In this document: in pieces, positions 1 through 9,138 of the stretch
How the letters are laid out: each line of letters starts with the position of its first letter
How positions within the stretch are numbered: position 1 is the first letter of the stretch
Assembly (NCBI RefSeq): GCF_006715095.1
Contig: NZ_VFMO01000001.1
Coordinates: 2,232,001-2,296,000 of the forward strand
DNA from: Yimella lutea
GTDB lineage: Bacteria; Actinomycetota; Actinomycetes; Actinomycetales; Dermatophilaceae
Direction of reading: 5' to 3'
Length of the DNA stretch: 64,000 nt
Position numbers and translations under genes: made by a program
The notes under the pieces: generated by a model
What the model was told of the DNA's origin: nothing
Database searches by the model: none
What the model saw: only the letters and a program-made list of their open reading frames with translations

Positions 1-88
1 CTGGGCTCCGGTCCGTCGTATCGACGGTGCCTACGGTGACCGCAACCTGATCTGTTCCTGCCCGGCGCCGGAGGCGTACGAGGACTGA
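1..88 (+). CDS. gcvP: Glycine dehydrogenase (decarboxylating), C-terminal end, partial
   Basis: The reading frame is open from base 2 to a TGA at 86-88. The last residues read WAPVRRIDGAYGDRNLICSC and end in PAPEAYED. The YGDRNL-C-C-P-EAY tail is the conserved C-terminus of the P protein of the glycine cleavage system, the PLP enzyme that decarboxylates glycine and passes the aminomethyl group to lipoyl-GcvH. Only about 28 residues are in the window, so nothing can be said of the active site. A hairpin terminator follows directly. Confidence 0.85.
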   Translation, partial: WAPVRRIDGAYGDRNLICSCPAPEAYED

Positions 89-108
89 TCAGCGCATAGC
101 ACAGCCGG

Positions 109-141
109 TGGCGGGTCGCAGCGAAATGTTGTGACCCGCCA
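109..141 (+). terminator. Hairpin terminator after gcvP
   Basis: The nine-base arms TGGCGGGTC and GACCCGCCA pair perfectly around a 15-base loop, 21 bases after the gcvP stop codon. A short T-containing run (TTTGTTG) follows. Confidence 0.6.
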
Positions 142-239
142 TTTGTTGTCCCCCCGAGTACGGCCGACTCGGCACCCGCAGCTTCGTCGAGCACTTCAAC
201 GACGAGCGCGGCTCCCCCCTCGGGCTCGTGACGAAACGC

Positions 240-275
240 GAAGGGCGCCGGAACAGACGTGTGCCGGCGCCCTTC
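240..275. terminator. Strong hairpin downstream of the aminotransferase
   Basis: A perfect 12-bp stem, GAAGGGCGCCGG against CCGGCGCCCTTC, encloses a 12-base loop. It lies 22 bases past the stop of the minus-strand aminotransferase, between convergent genes, so it can serve transcripts from either side. Confidence 0.7.
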
Positions 276-297
276 GCCATGTCGCCTGCACCGGCGG

Positions 298-1512
298 TCA
301 GCGCATCGTTGCCAGGAACTCGTCGATCCGGCCGATCGCCTCGGTCAGCACTTCGACGTCGGGCAAGGTGACCAGGCGGAAGTGGTCGGGCTCGAACCAG
401 TTGAATCCGGTGCCATGGGTGACCAGGATCTTTTTCGCGCGCAACAGGTCGATCACGAACTGTTCGTCGTCCTTGATCGGGTACACGTCCGGGTCGAGGC
501 GCGGGAAGCAGTACAGAGCGCCTTCGGGTTCGACGCAGCTCACGCCCGGGATCTCGTTCAGCAACCGGGAGGCCAGCTTCGACTGCTCGTAGAAACGTCC
601 GCCGGGCACGATCAGTTCGTTGACCGACTGGTAGCCGCCGAGCGCCGTCTGGATCGCGTGCTGCGCGGGGACGTTTGCGCACATGCGCATGTTGGCGAGC
701 AAGGTGAGGCCTTCGAGGAAGTCGGTGGCCAGGTGCTTGGGGCCGGTGATGTAGACCCAGCCGGCCCGGTAGCCACAGACTCGGTAGGCCTTCGACAGTC
801 CGCTGAAGGTCAGGCACAGGACGTCGTCGCCCGCGTACGTCGCGGCATGGTGGTGCTGGGCGTCGTCGAAGATGATCTTCTCGTAGATCTCGTCGGCCAT
901 GACCACCAGATCGTGGCGGCGCGCGATGTCGATGAGTCCCTTGACGATGTCGGGGGAGTAGACGGCGCCCGTCGGGTTGTTCGGGTTGATGATCACCAAG
1001 GCGTGGGTGTTGTCGGTGATCTTCGACTCGATGTCCTCAAGGTCGGGATTCCAGCCGTTCTCCTCGTCGCACCGGTAGTGCACCGGCACGCCGCCGCAGA
1101 GGGTGACCGCTCCGGTCCACAGCGGGTAGTCGGGTGCCGGGACGAGGATCTCGTTGCCGTCATCGATGAATGTCTGCAGCACCATGTTGATCAGCTCGGA
1201 GACGCCGTTGCCGATGAACACGTCGTCGACGACCGCGTCGCGGAAGCCGCGCGACTGGTAGTACTGCGCGACGGCGGTGCGTGCGCTGTAGATGCCGCGC
1301 GAGTCGCTGTACCCCTGCGCATCGGGGAGTGACTGCACCATGTCGGCGACGATCGCCTCCGGCGCCTCGAAACCGAACGGGGCAGTGTTGCCGATGTTGA
1401 GCTTCAGGATGCGGTGACCCTCGGCTTCGAGACGCTGAGCCTCGACGAGGATCGGGCCACGGACGTCGTAGCGAACTCCCTGGAGCTTGCGGGACTGGCG
1501 AACGGTGCGCAT
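298..1512 (-). CDS. alaA: AlaA-type PLP-dependent aminotransferase
   Basis: A class I/II fold-type I aminotransferase of 404 residues, the same length as E. coli AlaA. It has the PNNPTGAV substrate-binding motif, the DEIYEKI stretch with the conserved Asp, and the PLP lysine in SGLSKAYRVCGYR. The likely reaction is glutamate-pyruvate (alanine) transamination in the cytosol. The ATG at 1512 was chosen because GGAAAG lies upstream and the next upstream start (1563) would overlap sbcC and add 17 residues unlike the family. It lies 22 bp after sbcC on the same strand, so co-transcription is possible. Assignment to AlaA rather than a general aspartate aminotransferase rests on overall resemblance. 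Confidence 0.82.
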   Translation of the reverse strand: MRTVRQSRKLQGVRYDVRGPILVEAQRLEAEGHRILKLNIGNTAPFGFEAPEAIVADMVQSLPDAQGYSDSRGIYSARTAVAQYYQSRGFRDAVVDDVFIGNGVSELINMVLQTFIDDGNEILVPAPDYPLWTGAVTLCGGVPVHYRCDEENGWNPDLEDIESKITDNTHALVIINPNNPTGAVYSPDIVKGLIDIARRHDLVVMADEIYEKIIFDDAQHHHAATYAGDDVLCLTFSGLSKAYRVCGYRAGWVYITGPKHLATDFLEGLTLLANMRMCANVPAQHAIQTALGGYQSVNELIVPGGRFYEQSKLASRLLNEIPGVSCVEPEGALYCFPRLDPDVYPIKDDEQFVIDLLRAKKILVTHGTGFNWFEPDHFRLVTLPDVEVLTEAIGRIDEFLATMR

Positions 1513-1534
1513 GCGGTCAGCTTTCCACAGCGGG

Positions 1535-4500
1535 TCAGGCGGCTGAGCCCGCATCGCCGACAAGCACCTCGACCCGTGAGCCCTGCTCGGTCTTGTGCAC
1601 GCGGATCTGCGCCGGCACCCGCGTTCGCAACTCGCTCACGTGACTGACGATGCCCACCGTGCGACCGCCCGATCGCAACTCGTCGAGCACCTGCATCACC
1701 AGCTCGAGCGACTCGTCGTCAAGGCTGCCGAATCCTTCGTCGACGAGCAGTGTCTGCAGCGGTCGGCCACCGGCCTCGTGCAGGACGGCCTGGCCGAGCG
1801 CGAGCGCCAGGGCGAGGGACACCATGAACGTCTCGCCGCCGGACAGTGATGCGGTGTCCCGGGAGGTGCCGGTCCAGGAGTCGAGCACCTGCAGGCCGAG
1901 ACCACTGCGGGCGCCGCCCTTGGCTTTCGCGTCGGTGTGTTCGAGTTGGTAGCGGCCACCGGACATGATCGTGAGCTGGTGATTGGCCAGTGTGGTGACG
2001 TGTTCGAGGCGTGCGGCCAGCACGTAGGCCGACAACCGCATGTGCAGCGCGTTGTCGCCCGCGCCGGAGACCAGGTCGGCGAGCCGGTCAAGGGCCGGAA
2101 GTCGTTCTCGGTCGGCCTCGGACTGCGCGAGATGCTGTCGGACGTCCTCGCCGAGCCGCTCGAGACTGCCCGTCGCCCGCTTGGCGTACTCGAAGACCGA
2201 TTGCGCCTTCTTGTTCTCCTCGAGGGCGGCCCGGCGTCGCGCTGCAGCGGCCGCGGGATCTGCCGGCGTCTGCGCCATCGCCTCTTGGACCTCGGGCTGA
2301 TCGAGCACGCCACGTGCTTGCTGGGCCAGGTTGTGGGCGTGTTCCAGCTGACGACGTAGTTCGGCTTCCTCCGGAGCGGCAATCCGCGCCGTTACGGCTT
2401 CTGCGGCGTCTAAGAAACCTTCATCGTCCAGTTGACGGTTCAGCTCCTGCGAGCAGTCCTCGGCGGTCGAGCCTGCGTCCTCGGCCTGCCGGGACAGTTC
2501 GGCCCACTGCTGAAGTTTCGAGGACAATGCCTTGTGGACCAGGACGATCGACTCGACGCGCTCGTCGTCGTGCTCCGAGGTCGCACGGCAGGGACACAGC
2601 TCGTCGTGGGTGGCGAGGCAATCGTCGCGACGAGTGCGGGCGTCGGCGGCCTGGGTCTGCAACGAGTCGCGTTCGGTGGTCGCGCGGATGGCTGACTCGT
2701 CGGCCTGCTTCTCCTCGTGCTGCAGTTGTTCGGCGCGGTGGGTGAGGTCCACCTTCTGCTGTTCGCATGAGGCGAGCACCGCCTCGGCCCGGTCGACCGA
2801 CGAGCGTCGGCGCTGCACCTCGGCGCGGATCGTGGCCGCGGTCGATTCATCGAGGGTTTCGGCGGCGAGTTCGCACCAGCGCACCTGGATCAGTTCGAGC
2901 GCGCTCTGCGATGTCTCGGTCGTGCCCCGGGCAGCCGCAGCCCGACGGCCGGCTTCGTCGTACTCCTTGCGGCGGGTCGCGGCCTCGGCTTCGGCACGGT
3001 CGATGTCGTCCTGGCGCACGATCGAAGCGGACGACGCGGGTGCGGGGTGTTCGCAGGAGCCGCAGACAGGACACGGGTCACCGGTCACCAGGCCTTCTGC
3101 GAGTTCGCCGGCAAATCCGGCGAGGCGTCGTACCCGTAGGTCGACGGCAGCGCGTTCCGCGTCCAGGAATACGGTGCGAGCTGCCTCCAGGGACCGCTGC
3201 GCGGCACTCAGGATCTTCGTCGCCGACGCGACTCGGTCGCGAGCCTGCTGCCACTCGGCGAGGACGAGTTCACGGCGTTCGAGATCGGCAACGGTGTCGA
3301 TCGTCTGGCCGGCTGCGAGGGCCGTGGTCGCCAGTACTTGGAGTCGTTCGGCAACCTGGCGCTGCGCGGTGCGAACAGTTTCCTTGGCCGCCTCGGCGGC
3401 ATTCAGCGTCGTGACGACCGCGGGCAGCGTGCGTTCGGCGCGGTCGAGGATGCGTGCTGCCTCGGCCGCCTGTGCCAGGGCGGGCTCGGCCTGGGCGACG
3501 CTCACACGTAGTTGCTCGGGGGCAGTGGTGAGTTCGGCGAGTTCGCCGGTGACCCGCGCGAGGGCGGTTTGCGCCTGCTGCTCACGGACGCGGGCACGCT
3601 CGAGTGCGCGGATCGCCCCCTGCACGCGCGTCGCGCACACGTGTCGATCCAGGCGCTGCTGCAGCGCAGCCCGTTGGTCAGCACCCTCCTCCCAGGCCTG
3701 CCACACCTGCCCGGCCCGTGCGCCCTGCTGCTGCAAACGGGCGAGTGTGGTCTCTTGATCGACCTGCTGTGTCGCGTTCTCGAGCGCGGCGCTGGTGGCA
3801 TCGGTGGCCGCGAGCGCGTGGGTGAGGCGCTCGGAGGTGTGCTCCCGCGTCGACTCGATGACCGTCGGCAGCGCGCAGACGGACAACTCACGCCATTGTT
3901 CGATCTGCGGGGCAAGGTCGACGAGCGACTCCTCGGCCCGCACGACCGCCGTGCGAATCTGCGCGTCCTTCGCGTCGATGGCCGCGCGTACGGAGCGGCG
4001 GGTGTCGACGAGCCACTGCTCGAGGTCACTGAATCGGGAGATGTCGAACAGCTTGCGCAGCAGATCGGCGCGGTCGTCGGCCTTCGCCCGAAGGAACGCC
4101 GCGAACTCACCCTGCGGCAACAGCACGACCTGAGCGAACTGTTGCGCGCCGAGGCCGATGAGTTCGTCGAGCACTTCTGCAACCTCGTCGGCGCGCGTAC
4201 TCAACGTGCTCCACCCGGTGCCGGTGCGTTCCTGCAGCAGCACCTTCGCCGGTCGTTGGACTCGGCCGGTGCCGCGCTTCTTCACCGCGAAATAGCGCGG
4301 GGAGCGCGTGACGCGCAGGCGGCGGCCGGCCACGGTGAACTCCAGTGCCACCTCCGGTGTGACGCCGGGACGGGCGTGGTCGCTGGCCAGCCGCTCGGCC
4401 TGCGAGCGACGTGCTCCGGGGACGGTGGAGAAGATCGCGAAACTGATGGCATCCAGCACGCTCGTCTTGCCGCTTCCGGTCGGACCGTGCATGAGGAACA

Positions 4501-4588
4501 ACCCGTGCGCCCCGAGGGCATCGAAGTCGATTGTCTCGGTGTCGCCGAACGGACCGAACGCCCGCAGCTCGAGGAGGTGCAGTTTCAC
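1535..4588 (-). CDS. sbcC: SbcC, ATPase/coiled-coil subunit of the SbcCD nuclease
   Basis: An SMC-like protein of 1017 residues. It has a Walker A GPTGSGKT at residues 35-42, a long Ala/Glu/Gln-rich coiled coil, a central zinc hook CPVC, a second coiled coil, then the LSGGET signature and the Walker B LLVDEGFGSLDD. With SbcD it forms the Mre11-Rad50-like complex that opens hairpins and trims blocked DNA ends. The GTG start overlaps the sbcD stop in a GTGA arrangement, and the first residues MKLHLLELRAFGPF match the family. The open frame runs a further 100 codons upstream inside sbcD, but that stretch is a shadow frame. Confidence 0.95.
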   Translation of the reverse strand: MKLHLLELRAFGPFGDTETIDFDALGAHGLFLMHGPTGSGKTSVLDAISFAIFSTVPGARRSQAERLASDHARPGVTPEVALEFTVAGRRLRVTRSPRYFAVKKRGTGRVQRPAKVLLQERTGTGWSTLSTRADEVAEVLDELIGLGAQQFAQVVLLPQGEFAAFLRAKADDRADLLRKLFDISRFSDLEQWLVDTRRSVRAAIDAKDAQIRTAVVRAEESLVDLAPQIEQWRELSVCALPTVIESTREHTSERLTHALAATDATSAALENATQQVDQETTLARLQQQGARAGQVWQAWEEGADQRAALQQRLDRHVCATRVQGAIRALERARVREQQAQTALARVTGELAELTTAPEQLRVSVAQAEPALAQAAEAARILDRAERTLPAVVTTLNAAEAAKETVRTAQRQVAERLQVLATTALAAGQTIDTVADLERRELVLAEWQQARDRVASATKILSAAQRSLEAARTVFLDAERAAVDLRVRRLAGFAGELAEGLVTGDPCPVCGSCEHPAPASSASIVRQDDIDRAEAEAATRRKEYDEAGRRAAAARGTTETSQSALELIQVRWCELAAETLDESTAATIRAEVQRRRSSVDRAEAVLASCEQQKVDLTHRAEQLQHEEKQADESAIRATTERDSLQTQAADARTRRDDCLATHDELCPCRATSEHDDERVESIVLVHKALSSKLQQWAELSRQAEDAGSTAEDCSQELNRQLDDEGFLDAAEAVTARIAAPEEAELRRQLEHAHNLAQQARGVLDQPEVQEAMAQTPADPAAAAARRRAALEENKKAQSVFEYAKRATGSLERLGEDVRQHLAQSEADRERLPALDRLADLVSGAGDNALHMRLSAYVLAARLEHVTTLANHQLTIMSGGRYQLEHTDAKAKGGARSGLGLQVLDSWTGTSRDTASLSGGETFMVSLALALALGQAVLHEAGGRPLQTLLVDEGFGSLDDESLELVMQVLDELRSGGRTVGIVSHVSELRTRVPAQIRVHKTEQGSRVEVLVGDAGSAA

Positions 4589-5739
4589 GCCACACCCGCT
4601 CGCCGGTCGGCGACACCTTCGTCGTCCTTGCCGGCGCGAGCGACCCGGATCGCGCCGAGACCTTCCTGCAGCAGCGCCTGCTCGGCCTCGTCCACCGGGG
4701 TGGAACGGACGTGCTCGACGAAGTCGCAGCAGACCTCGACGTCGGCCTTGGCGTGCAGGCGTTGGACGTAGGACTGGCCGGAGTCCGCCCGCACCGGTCT
4801 GTCGAAATGCAGCGACAACGTATGCGGGAAACGGCCACGGATTCGCTCCATGGCGGCGACCGGCTGCAGCGCGTCGGTCAGTGTGACCTCGCACCAGGCG
4901 TCCTGCGCATGATCCAACGACGGGTCGTCGAGGAGTTCTTCGAGTTCGCCCCGCAAGCGGGCCAGGCCGCGGAACACCGGCGTGGGGATCTGTTCGTAGG
5001 TGCCGGCGTCGAGGTCGACCAGCGTGGACGACTTCGGGTGGCCGGCCTCGCTGAACGAGAACGGCATCGGCGACCCGCTGTAACGGACGTTGTCGCGCAG
5101 CACCTGCGGCCGGTGCAAGTGTCCCAGCGCCACGTAGTCGATGTCGTCGAAGACCTCGACGGGGACGACTCCGAGCCCGCCGACCGACACATCACGCTCG
5201 GAGTCGCTGGTCGTCGCGCCCGCGACGAAGGAATGGGCCATCACGACCGTGCGTGCGGCCCCCGGGTGTTCGCGGACGCGGGACAGCGCCGCTCGCATCA
5301 CTCCCGCGTGGGTGCGCTCGGTGGCACCGAGCGCCTCGGCCGCAACAGCAGGTTCGAGGTAGGGGAGGGCGTGGATCGCGGTGTCGCCCACCACGATGGG
5401 TGAACCGATCTGCGACAGATCGGTGACGATGTGCAACCCGACGCGGGACAGCAGCCGGGCACCGAAACCGAGCCGCCGGGCGGAGTCGTGATTGCCGCTG
5501 GACAGGATCACGCTGGTGCCGGCCTCCGACAGGGCGACCAGCGCATCGTCCAGTACGGCGACTGTGTCGGGAGAGGGGAGAGCACGGTCGTAGATGTCGC
5601 CCGACACCAGCAGTGCGTCGACGCGCTCGGACCGAACGACCTCGACCAGGTGCTGCAGAAATGCGCGCTGGGCATCGAGCAGCCCGACCCCATGGAAGGA
5701 CCGGCCCAGGTGCCAGTCGGAGGTGTGGAGCAAGCGCAT
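4585..5739 (-). CDS. sbcD: SbcD, Mre11-like exonuclease subunit
   Basis: A calcineurin-like metallophosphoesterase of 384 residues. The metal-binding motifs are in order: DWHLGR near the N-terminus, SGDIYDRA, SSGNHDS, a conserved His region (MAHSF) and GHLHRPQ. It supplies the Mn-dependent 3'-5' exonuclease and endonuclease activity of SbcCD. It overlaps sbcC by four bases, so the two are translationally coupled. The -10 box TAATCT ends six bases before the ATG, which implies a leaderless transcript. The divergent neighbour is the GCS2-family gene at 5920. Confidence 0.95.
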   Translation of the reverse strand: MRLLHTSDWHLGRSFHGVGLLDAQRAFLQHLVEVVRSERVDALLVSGDIYDRALPSPDTVAVLDDALVALSEAGTSVILSSGNHDSARRLGFGARLLSRVGLHIVTDLSQIGSPIVVGDTAIHALPYLEPAVAAEALGATERTHAGVMRAALSRVREHPGAARTVVMAHSFVAGATTSDSERDVSVGGLGVVPVEVFDDIDYVALGHLHRPQVLRDNVRYSGSPMPFSFSEAGHPKSSTLVDLDAGTYEQIPTPVFRGLARLRGELEELLDDPSLDHAQDAWCEVTLTDALQPVAAMERIRGRFPHTLSLHFDRPVRADSGQSYVQRLHAKADVEVCCDFVEHVRSTPVDEAEQALLQEGLGAIRVARAGKDDEGVADRRAGVA

Positions 5740-5745
5740 GGTGCG

Positions 5746-5751
5746 AGATTA
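5746..5751 (-). promoter_or_regulatory. -10 box of a leaderless sbcD promoter
   Basis: TAATCT read on the minus strand, six bases before the sbcD ATG. This fits the actinobacterial TAnnnT -10 consensus with transcription starting at the start codon. Confidence 0.55.
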
Positions 5752-5919
5752 GGTGGCACCACCGACAACCTCACCGACCAACACGGGTCGGGGTCCGGTT
5801 GCCGGGCAAGCGGACGTCCGTCGCCTGAATATTCCTGCGAAGTCCAGCGGGCGAACAGCCCTACGGGTAGTGCCTCCTGTGGTTAGTTTTGGGCGCAGCA
5901 TTCGACGAAGGGGTGGGTC

Positions 5920-7401
5920 ATGGGATCCGACATCGCAGGTACGAGTTACACCCGCGAAGAACGACAGCGTTACCGCGAGAAAGTCCGTCAGGATCTCGAC
6001 GTCTTCGAACGCATGCTGCACACCCGTGGCTTCGAGTTCGACCGACAACTGACCGGCATGGAGATCGAGATGAACCTCGTCGACGGCCAGATGCAGCCGA
6101 CGATGAACAATGCGGCGGTGCTGGAGAAGATCCACGACGCCGACTACCAGACCGAACTCGGCCAATACAACATCGAGCTCAACGTGAGCCCGCGTCCGAT
6201 GCCGGGCGAGGAAGCTCTCAAGCTCGAGCAGGACCTCCGGGCCAGCCTCAACCGCGCCGCCGGTCTGGCCGAGGAAGCCGGCGCCCGCATCGTCACGATC
6301 GGCATCCTGCCGACGATCATGCCCGACCACTTCCACACCGAGTGGATGAGCGCGAACACCCGGTACGCAGCCCTGAACGAGGCGATCTTCAACGCGCGCG
6401 GCGAGGATCTCTTCATCGACATCGAGGGCCCCACCGGCGAGCGCCTGGCGACCTACGCCGATTCGATCGCGCCGGAGTCGGCGTGTACCTCCGTGCAGTT
6501 GCACCTGCAGGTGAAGCCGCTGCAGTTCGCCGCGTATTGGAATGCGGCACAGGCCGTTTCGGGCGTCCAGCTCGCGCTCGGCGCGAACTCACCGTTCTTC
6601 TTCGGCAAGCAGCTGTGGCACGAGACACGCATCCCGCTGTTCAAGCAGGCGACCGACACCCGCAGTGTCGAGCTCAAGAATCAGGGTGTTCGTCCCCGCG
6701 TCTGGTTCGGCGAGCGGTGGATCACCTCGATCTTCGACCTGTTCGAGGAGAACGTCCGGTACTTCCCGGCGCTGTTGCCCGAGTGCAGCGACGAGGACCC
6801 GGTCGCACTCTTCGAAAAGGGGGAAGCTCCCGACCTGTCCGAACTGCGCCTGCACAACGGCACGGTCTACCGTTGGAACCGCCCGATCTACGACATCGTC
6901 GGCGGGCGCCCCCACCTGCGGGTCGAGAACCGCGTGCTGCCGGCCGGGCCGACCATCGTCGACACCATCGCCAATTCTGCCTTCTACTACGGCGTGGTGC
7001 GTATATTGGCGGAGGACGAGCGTCCGGTGTGGACCCGGATGAGCTTCGCGGCAGCTAACGAGAACTTCTCGCAATGCGCTCGCCGAGGCATCGACGCGAA
7101 GGTCTACTGGCCGGGCTTCGGCGAAGTCGCTGCGGACGAACTGATCCTGCGCCATCTGCTGCCGCTCGCACACGAGGGTCTGGAGAAGTGGGGGGTCTCG
7201 CAGGCGGTGCGCGACCGTTACCTCGGTGTCGTCGAGGACCGCTGCCGCGCCGGCGTCAACGGGGCGACCTGGCAGATCGCCTGCGTGAACAAGCTCGAGG
7301 AACAAGGACTGTCGCGACACGACGCACTGGTCGCCATGATGGAGCGTTACCTGGTCGGCATGAGCGCGAACGAGCCCGTGCACACCTGGCAGCTGCCCTG
7401 A
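5920..7401 (+). CDS. Glutamate-cysteine ligase family (GCS2) protein
   Basis: A protein of 493 residues with the hallmarks of the GCS2/YbdK family. It has the EIEMNLVD motif near residue 50, where acidic residues bind metal-ATP, the YNIELNVSP segment, the PTIMPDHF stretch and an R-x-ENRVLP segment. The family makes gamma-glutamyl amides, classically gamma-glutamylcysteine. The true amino-acid partner is unknown here, because actinobacteria use mycothiol and many GCS2 members are uncharacterised. The ATG follows a purine-rich AAGGGGTGGG stretch. It is transcribed away from sbcDC and ends in a hairpin. Confidence 0.75.
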   Translation: MGSDIAGTSYTREERQRYREKVRQDLDVFERMLHTRGFEFDRQLTGMEIEMNLVDGQMQPTMNNAAVLEKIHDADYQTELGQYNIELNVSPRPMPGEEALKLEQDLRASLNRAAGLAEEAGARIVTIGILPTIMPDHFHTEWMSANTRYAALNEAIFNARGEDLFIDIEGPTGERLATYADSIAPESACTSVQLHLQVKPLQFAAYWNAAQAVSGVQLALGANSPFFFGKQLWHETRIPLFKQATDTRSVELKNQGVRPRVWFGERWITSIFDLFEENVRYFPALLPECSDEDPVALFEKGEAPDLSELRLHNGTVYRWNRPIYDIVGGRPHLRVENRVLPAGPTIVDTIANSAFYYGVVRILAEDERPVWTRMSFAAANENFSQCARRGIDAKVYWPGFGEVAADELILRHLLPLAHEGLEKWGVSQAVRDRYLGVVEDRCRAGVNGATWQIACVNKLEEQGLSRHDALVAMMERYLVGMSANEPVHTWQLP

Positions 7402-7443
7402 GAATCGGACGGCGCAGCCGGCCCAGGATCCGCGCGGTCTCTC

Positions 7444-7477
7444 GTGATCGGCGCACGTCCCAAGGTGCGCCGATCAC
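7444..7477. terminator. Bidirectional hairpin between GCS2 gene and phosphatase gene
   Basis: A perfect 13-bp stem, GTGATCGGCGCAC against GTGCGCCGATCAC, with an eight-base loop between convergent genes. Confidence 0.75.
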
Positions 7478-7506
7478 CGCAGGGTGCACGGATTGCGGTG
7501 GCCTGA

Positions 7507-8115
7507 TCAGTCCTTGATCTGGTGGTTCCACACCTGGATGGTCGGCTGACCGTGGTGGAAGCCGAGCATCGAGATCGAGCCGGCACCCAGCAGCAGACGG
7601 GCGCCGAAGCGGGGACTCATCTGCAGGAACACCGATGCCAGGATGCGCAACGAGTGACCGTGGGCGACCAGCGCAACGTTGCCTTCGTCGATCATCGGCG
7701 TCACCTTCGCCAGGACGTGGGAGACACGGGCGGCGACGTCCCACACGGACTCGCCGGGAGTCTTGCCCGGGACGACACCGTCCTTGAAGACCTCCCACGT
7801 CGGATCACCGACCTGCTCGCGGATCTGCGGCGTGGTCATGCCTTCGTAGCCGCCGTAGTCCCATTCACGAAGTTCGGGCGCGATCTCGACATCGCGCAGA
7901 CCGGCCAGTTCCGCCGTCCGGACGGCCCGTTGCATCGGTGAACTGAACGCGCCGACGAAGTTCATGTCGGCCAGGAAGTCGGCCATCCGGCGGGCGTCCG
8001 CTTCGCCGTCGGGCAACAGCGGCATGTCGGTGGTGCCGGTGTGCTGGCCGGTGCGGGACCACTCGGTCTGGCCGTGTCGGATCAGGACGAGGCTGTGCTC
8101 CACCGGTTGGCTCAT
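7507..8115 (-). CDS. Histidine phosphatase family protein (phosphoglycerate mutase-like)
   Basis: A branch 1 histidine phosphatase of 202 residues. The phospho-accepting LIRHGQTEW motif is at the N-terminus (about residues 10-18), the second catalytic region is EWDYGGYEG and the second His is in VAHGHSLR. The family hydrolyses small phosphate esters, sugar phosphates or related compounds; the substrate cannot be read from sequence. The ATG at 8115 is set by a leaderless TAGCGT box and by the conserved start before RHG. Much longer in-frame extensions upstream lie inside divergent genes and are rejected. Its start codon is only 30 bp from that of the divergent OsmC gene. Confidence 0.87.
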   Translation of the reverse strand: MSQPVEHSLVLIRHGQTEWSRTGQHTGTTDMPLLPDGEADARRMADFLADMNFVGAFSSPMQRAVRTAELAGLRDVEIAPELREWDYGGYEGMTTPQIREQVGDPTWEVFKDGVVPGKTPGESVWDVAARVSHVLAKVTPMIDEGNVALVAHGHSLRILASVFLQMSPRFGARLLLGAGSISMLGFHHGQPTIQVWNHQIKD

Positions 8116-8122
8116 GGCCGCC

Positions 8123-8128
8123 ACGCTA
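8123..8128 (-). promoter_or_regulatory. -10 box of a leaderless phosphatase promoter
   Basis: TAGCGT on the minus strand, seven bases before the ATG at 8115, inside the 30-bp divergent gap. On the plus strand CAGGCT at 8133-8138 sits seven bases before the OsmC ATG and could be the opposing -10 box. Confidence 0.5.
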
Positions 8129-8145
8129 GTGGCAGGCTTGGCAGC

Positions 8146-8580
8146 ATGACGAACAACGACGCCATGCGCTCGGTCTCCATCGTCCGGACGTCCGCCGGCA
8201 AGTTCCGCGCGACCAACGCCCGCGGCGGCATCCTCGACTTCGGCAGCGGCGGTGACGACCAGTTCACGCCGGTCGAGCTTCTGTTGGCCTCGATCGCCGG
8301 TTGCTCGGCCATCGACGTCGACATCTTCACCAGCCGTCGCAGCGAACCCGACACCTTCGAGGTGACGGCGTCGGGGGAGAAGCTGCGCGACGAACAGCAC
8401 AACCACATGGGGCCGATCACGGTGCGGTTCGAGGTCACGTTCCCCGAGGGCGAGGCAGGCGATGCCGCTCGCAAGGTGCTGCCCGATTCGGTGCAGCAGT
8501 CGCACGACCGTCTCTGCACGGTCAGCCGGACCGTTCAGCTCGGCGCACCGGTGACGATGGACATCGCCGAGGGCCGCTGA
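8146..8580 (+). CDS. OsmC family protein
   Basis: 144 residues with the OsmC/Ohr fold pattern: an N-terminal beta region, the central helix starting TPVELLLASIAGCSA with the first cysteine, and a second conserved cysteine in DRLCTVSRTV. These two cysteines form the peroxidatic pair in OsmC-type thiol peroxidases that reduce organic hydroperoxides, although many members have unknown substrates. The ATG at 8146 fits the family start; an upstream in-frame ATG lies inside the divergent phosphatase gene. The DUF1697 gene follows six bases after the stop and is probably co-transcribed. Confidence 0.83.
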   Translation: MTNNDAMRSVSIVRTSAGKFRATNARGGILDFGSGGDDQFTPVELLLASIAGCSAIDVDIFTSRRSEPDTFEVTASGEKLRDEQHNHMGPITVRFEVTFPEGEAGDAARKVLPDSVQQSHDRLCTVSRTVQLGAPVTMDIAEGR

Positions 8581-8586
8581 GCCTCG

Positions 8587-9129
8587 ATGGCGGTCCACAT
8601 CGCGTTCCTGCGAGCGGTGAACGTCGCGCCGCGTTGGGTGAAGATGGAGCAGCTGCGAAAGCTGCTGTCCGACAACGGTTTCGATGACGTCGAAACCCAC
8701 ATCCAGTCAGGAAACATCCGGTTCAGGACGGCCATGCGCAGCCGCGCGAAGATCGTCGCCACGCTCGAGCGCCTGATCGAGGACGAGTTCGGCTTCCCTG
8801 TCCCGGTGGTGCTCCGAACACCGGATCGACTGAGCAGGATCGCTGCCTACGCCGATGCATTGCCCGATCCCATCGGCGGTGTGCAGAGTCGCTATGTGAC
8901 GTTCTGCGTCGAGACGCCGTCGTCCGATACCGCGCGGACGATCGGCGGCTGGGAGGTCGACGGCGAGCGACTGATGGTCGACGGTGACGAAATCCATTGG
9001 TGGTTGGCGAAATCTGCGCACCAGGCGAAGATCTCCAATGCGCGTATCGAGAAGCTGGTCGGGCCGGCGACCACCCGCGACCTGAAGGTCGTTCGCGCCC
9101 TGGCCGCCAAGTGGGGCGACCCGGCGTAA
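8587..9129 (+). CDS. DUF1697 family protein
   Basis: 180 residues beginning MAVHIAFLRAVNVAPRWVKM, the typical start of the DUF1697 family (FLRGVNVG-like), followed by the VETHIQSGNIRF segment and ending with an NSR-like ISNARIEKLVG and a TTRD motif. The family is widespread in actinobacteria and has no established biochemical role. It starts six bases after the OsmC gene and its TAA stop codon overlaps the -10 box of the next gene. Confidence 0.85.
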   Translation: MAVHIAFLRAVNVAPRWVKMEQLRKLLSDNGFDDVETHIQSGNIRFRTAMRSRAKIVATLERLIEDEFGFPVPVVLRTPDRLSRIAAYADALPDPIGGVQSRYVTFCVETPSSDTARTIGGWEVDGERLMVDGDEIHWWLAKSAHQAKISNARIEKLVGPATTRDLKVVRALAAKWGDPA

Positions 9130-9132
9130 ATT
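9127..9132 (+). promoter_or_regulatory. -10 box (TAAATT) overlapping the DUF1697 stop codon
   Basis: TAAATT ends six bases before the ATG at 9139 and its first three bases are the TAA stop of the upstream gene. This suggests an internal leaderless promoter for the YciO-like gene. Confidence 0.45.
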
Positions 9133-9138
9133 TGCGGC

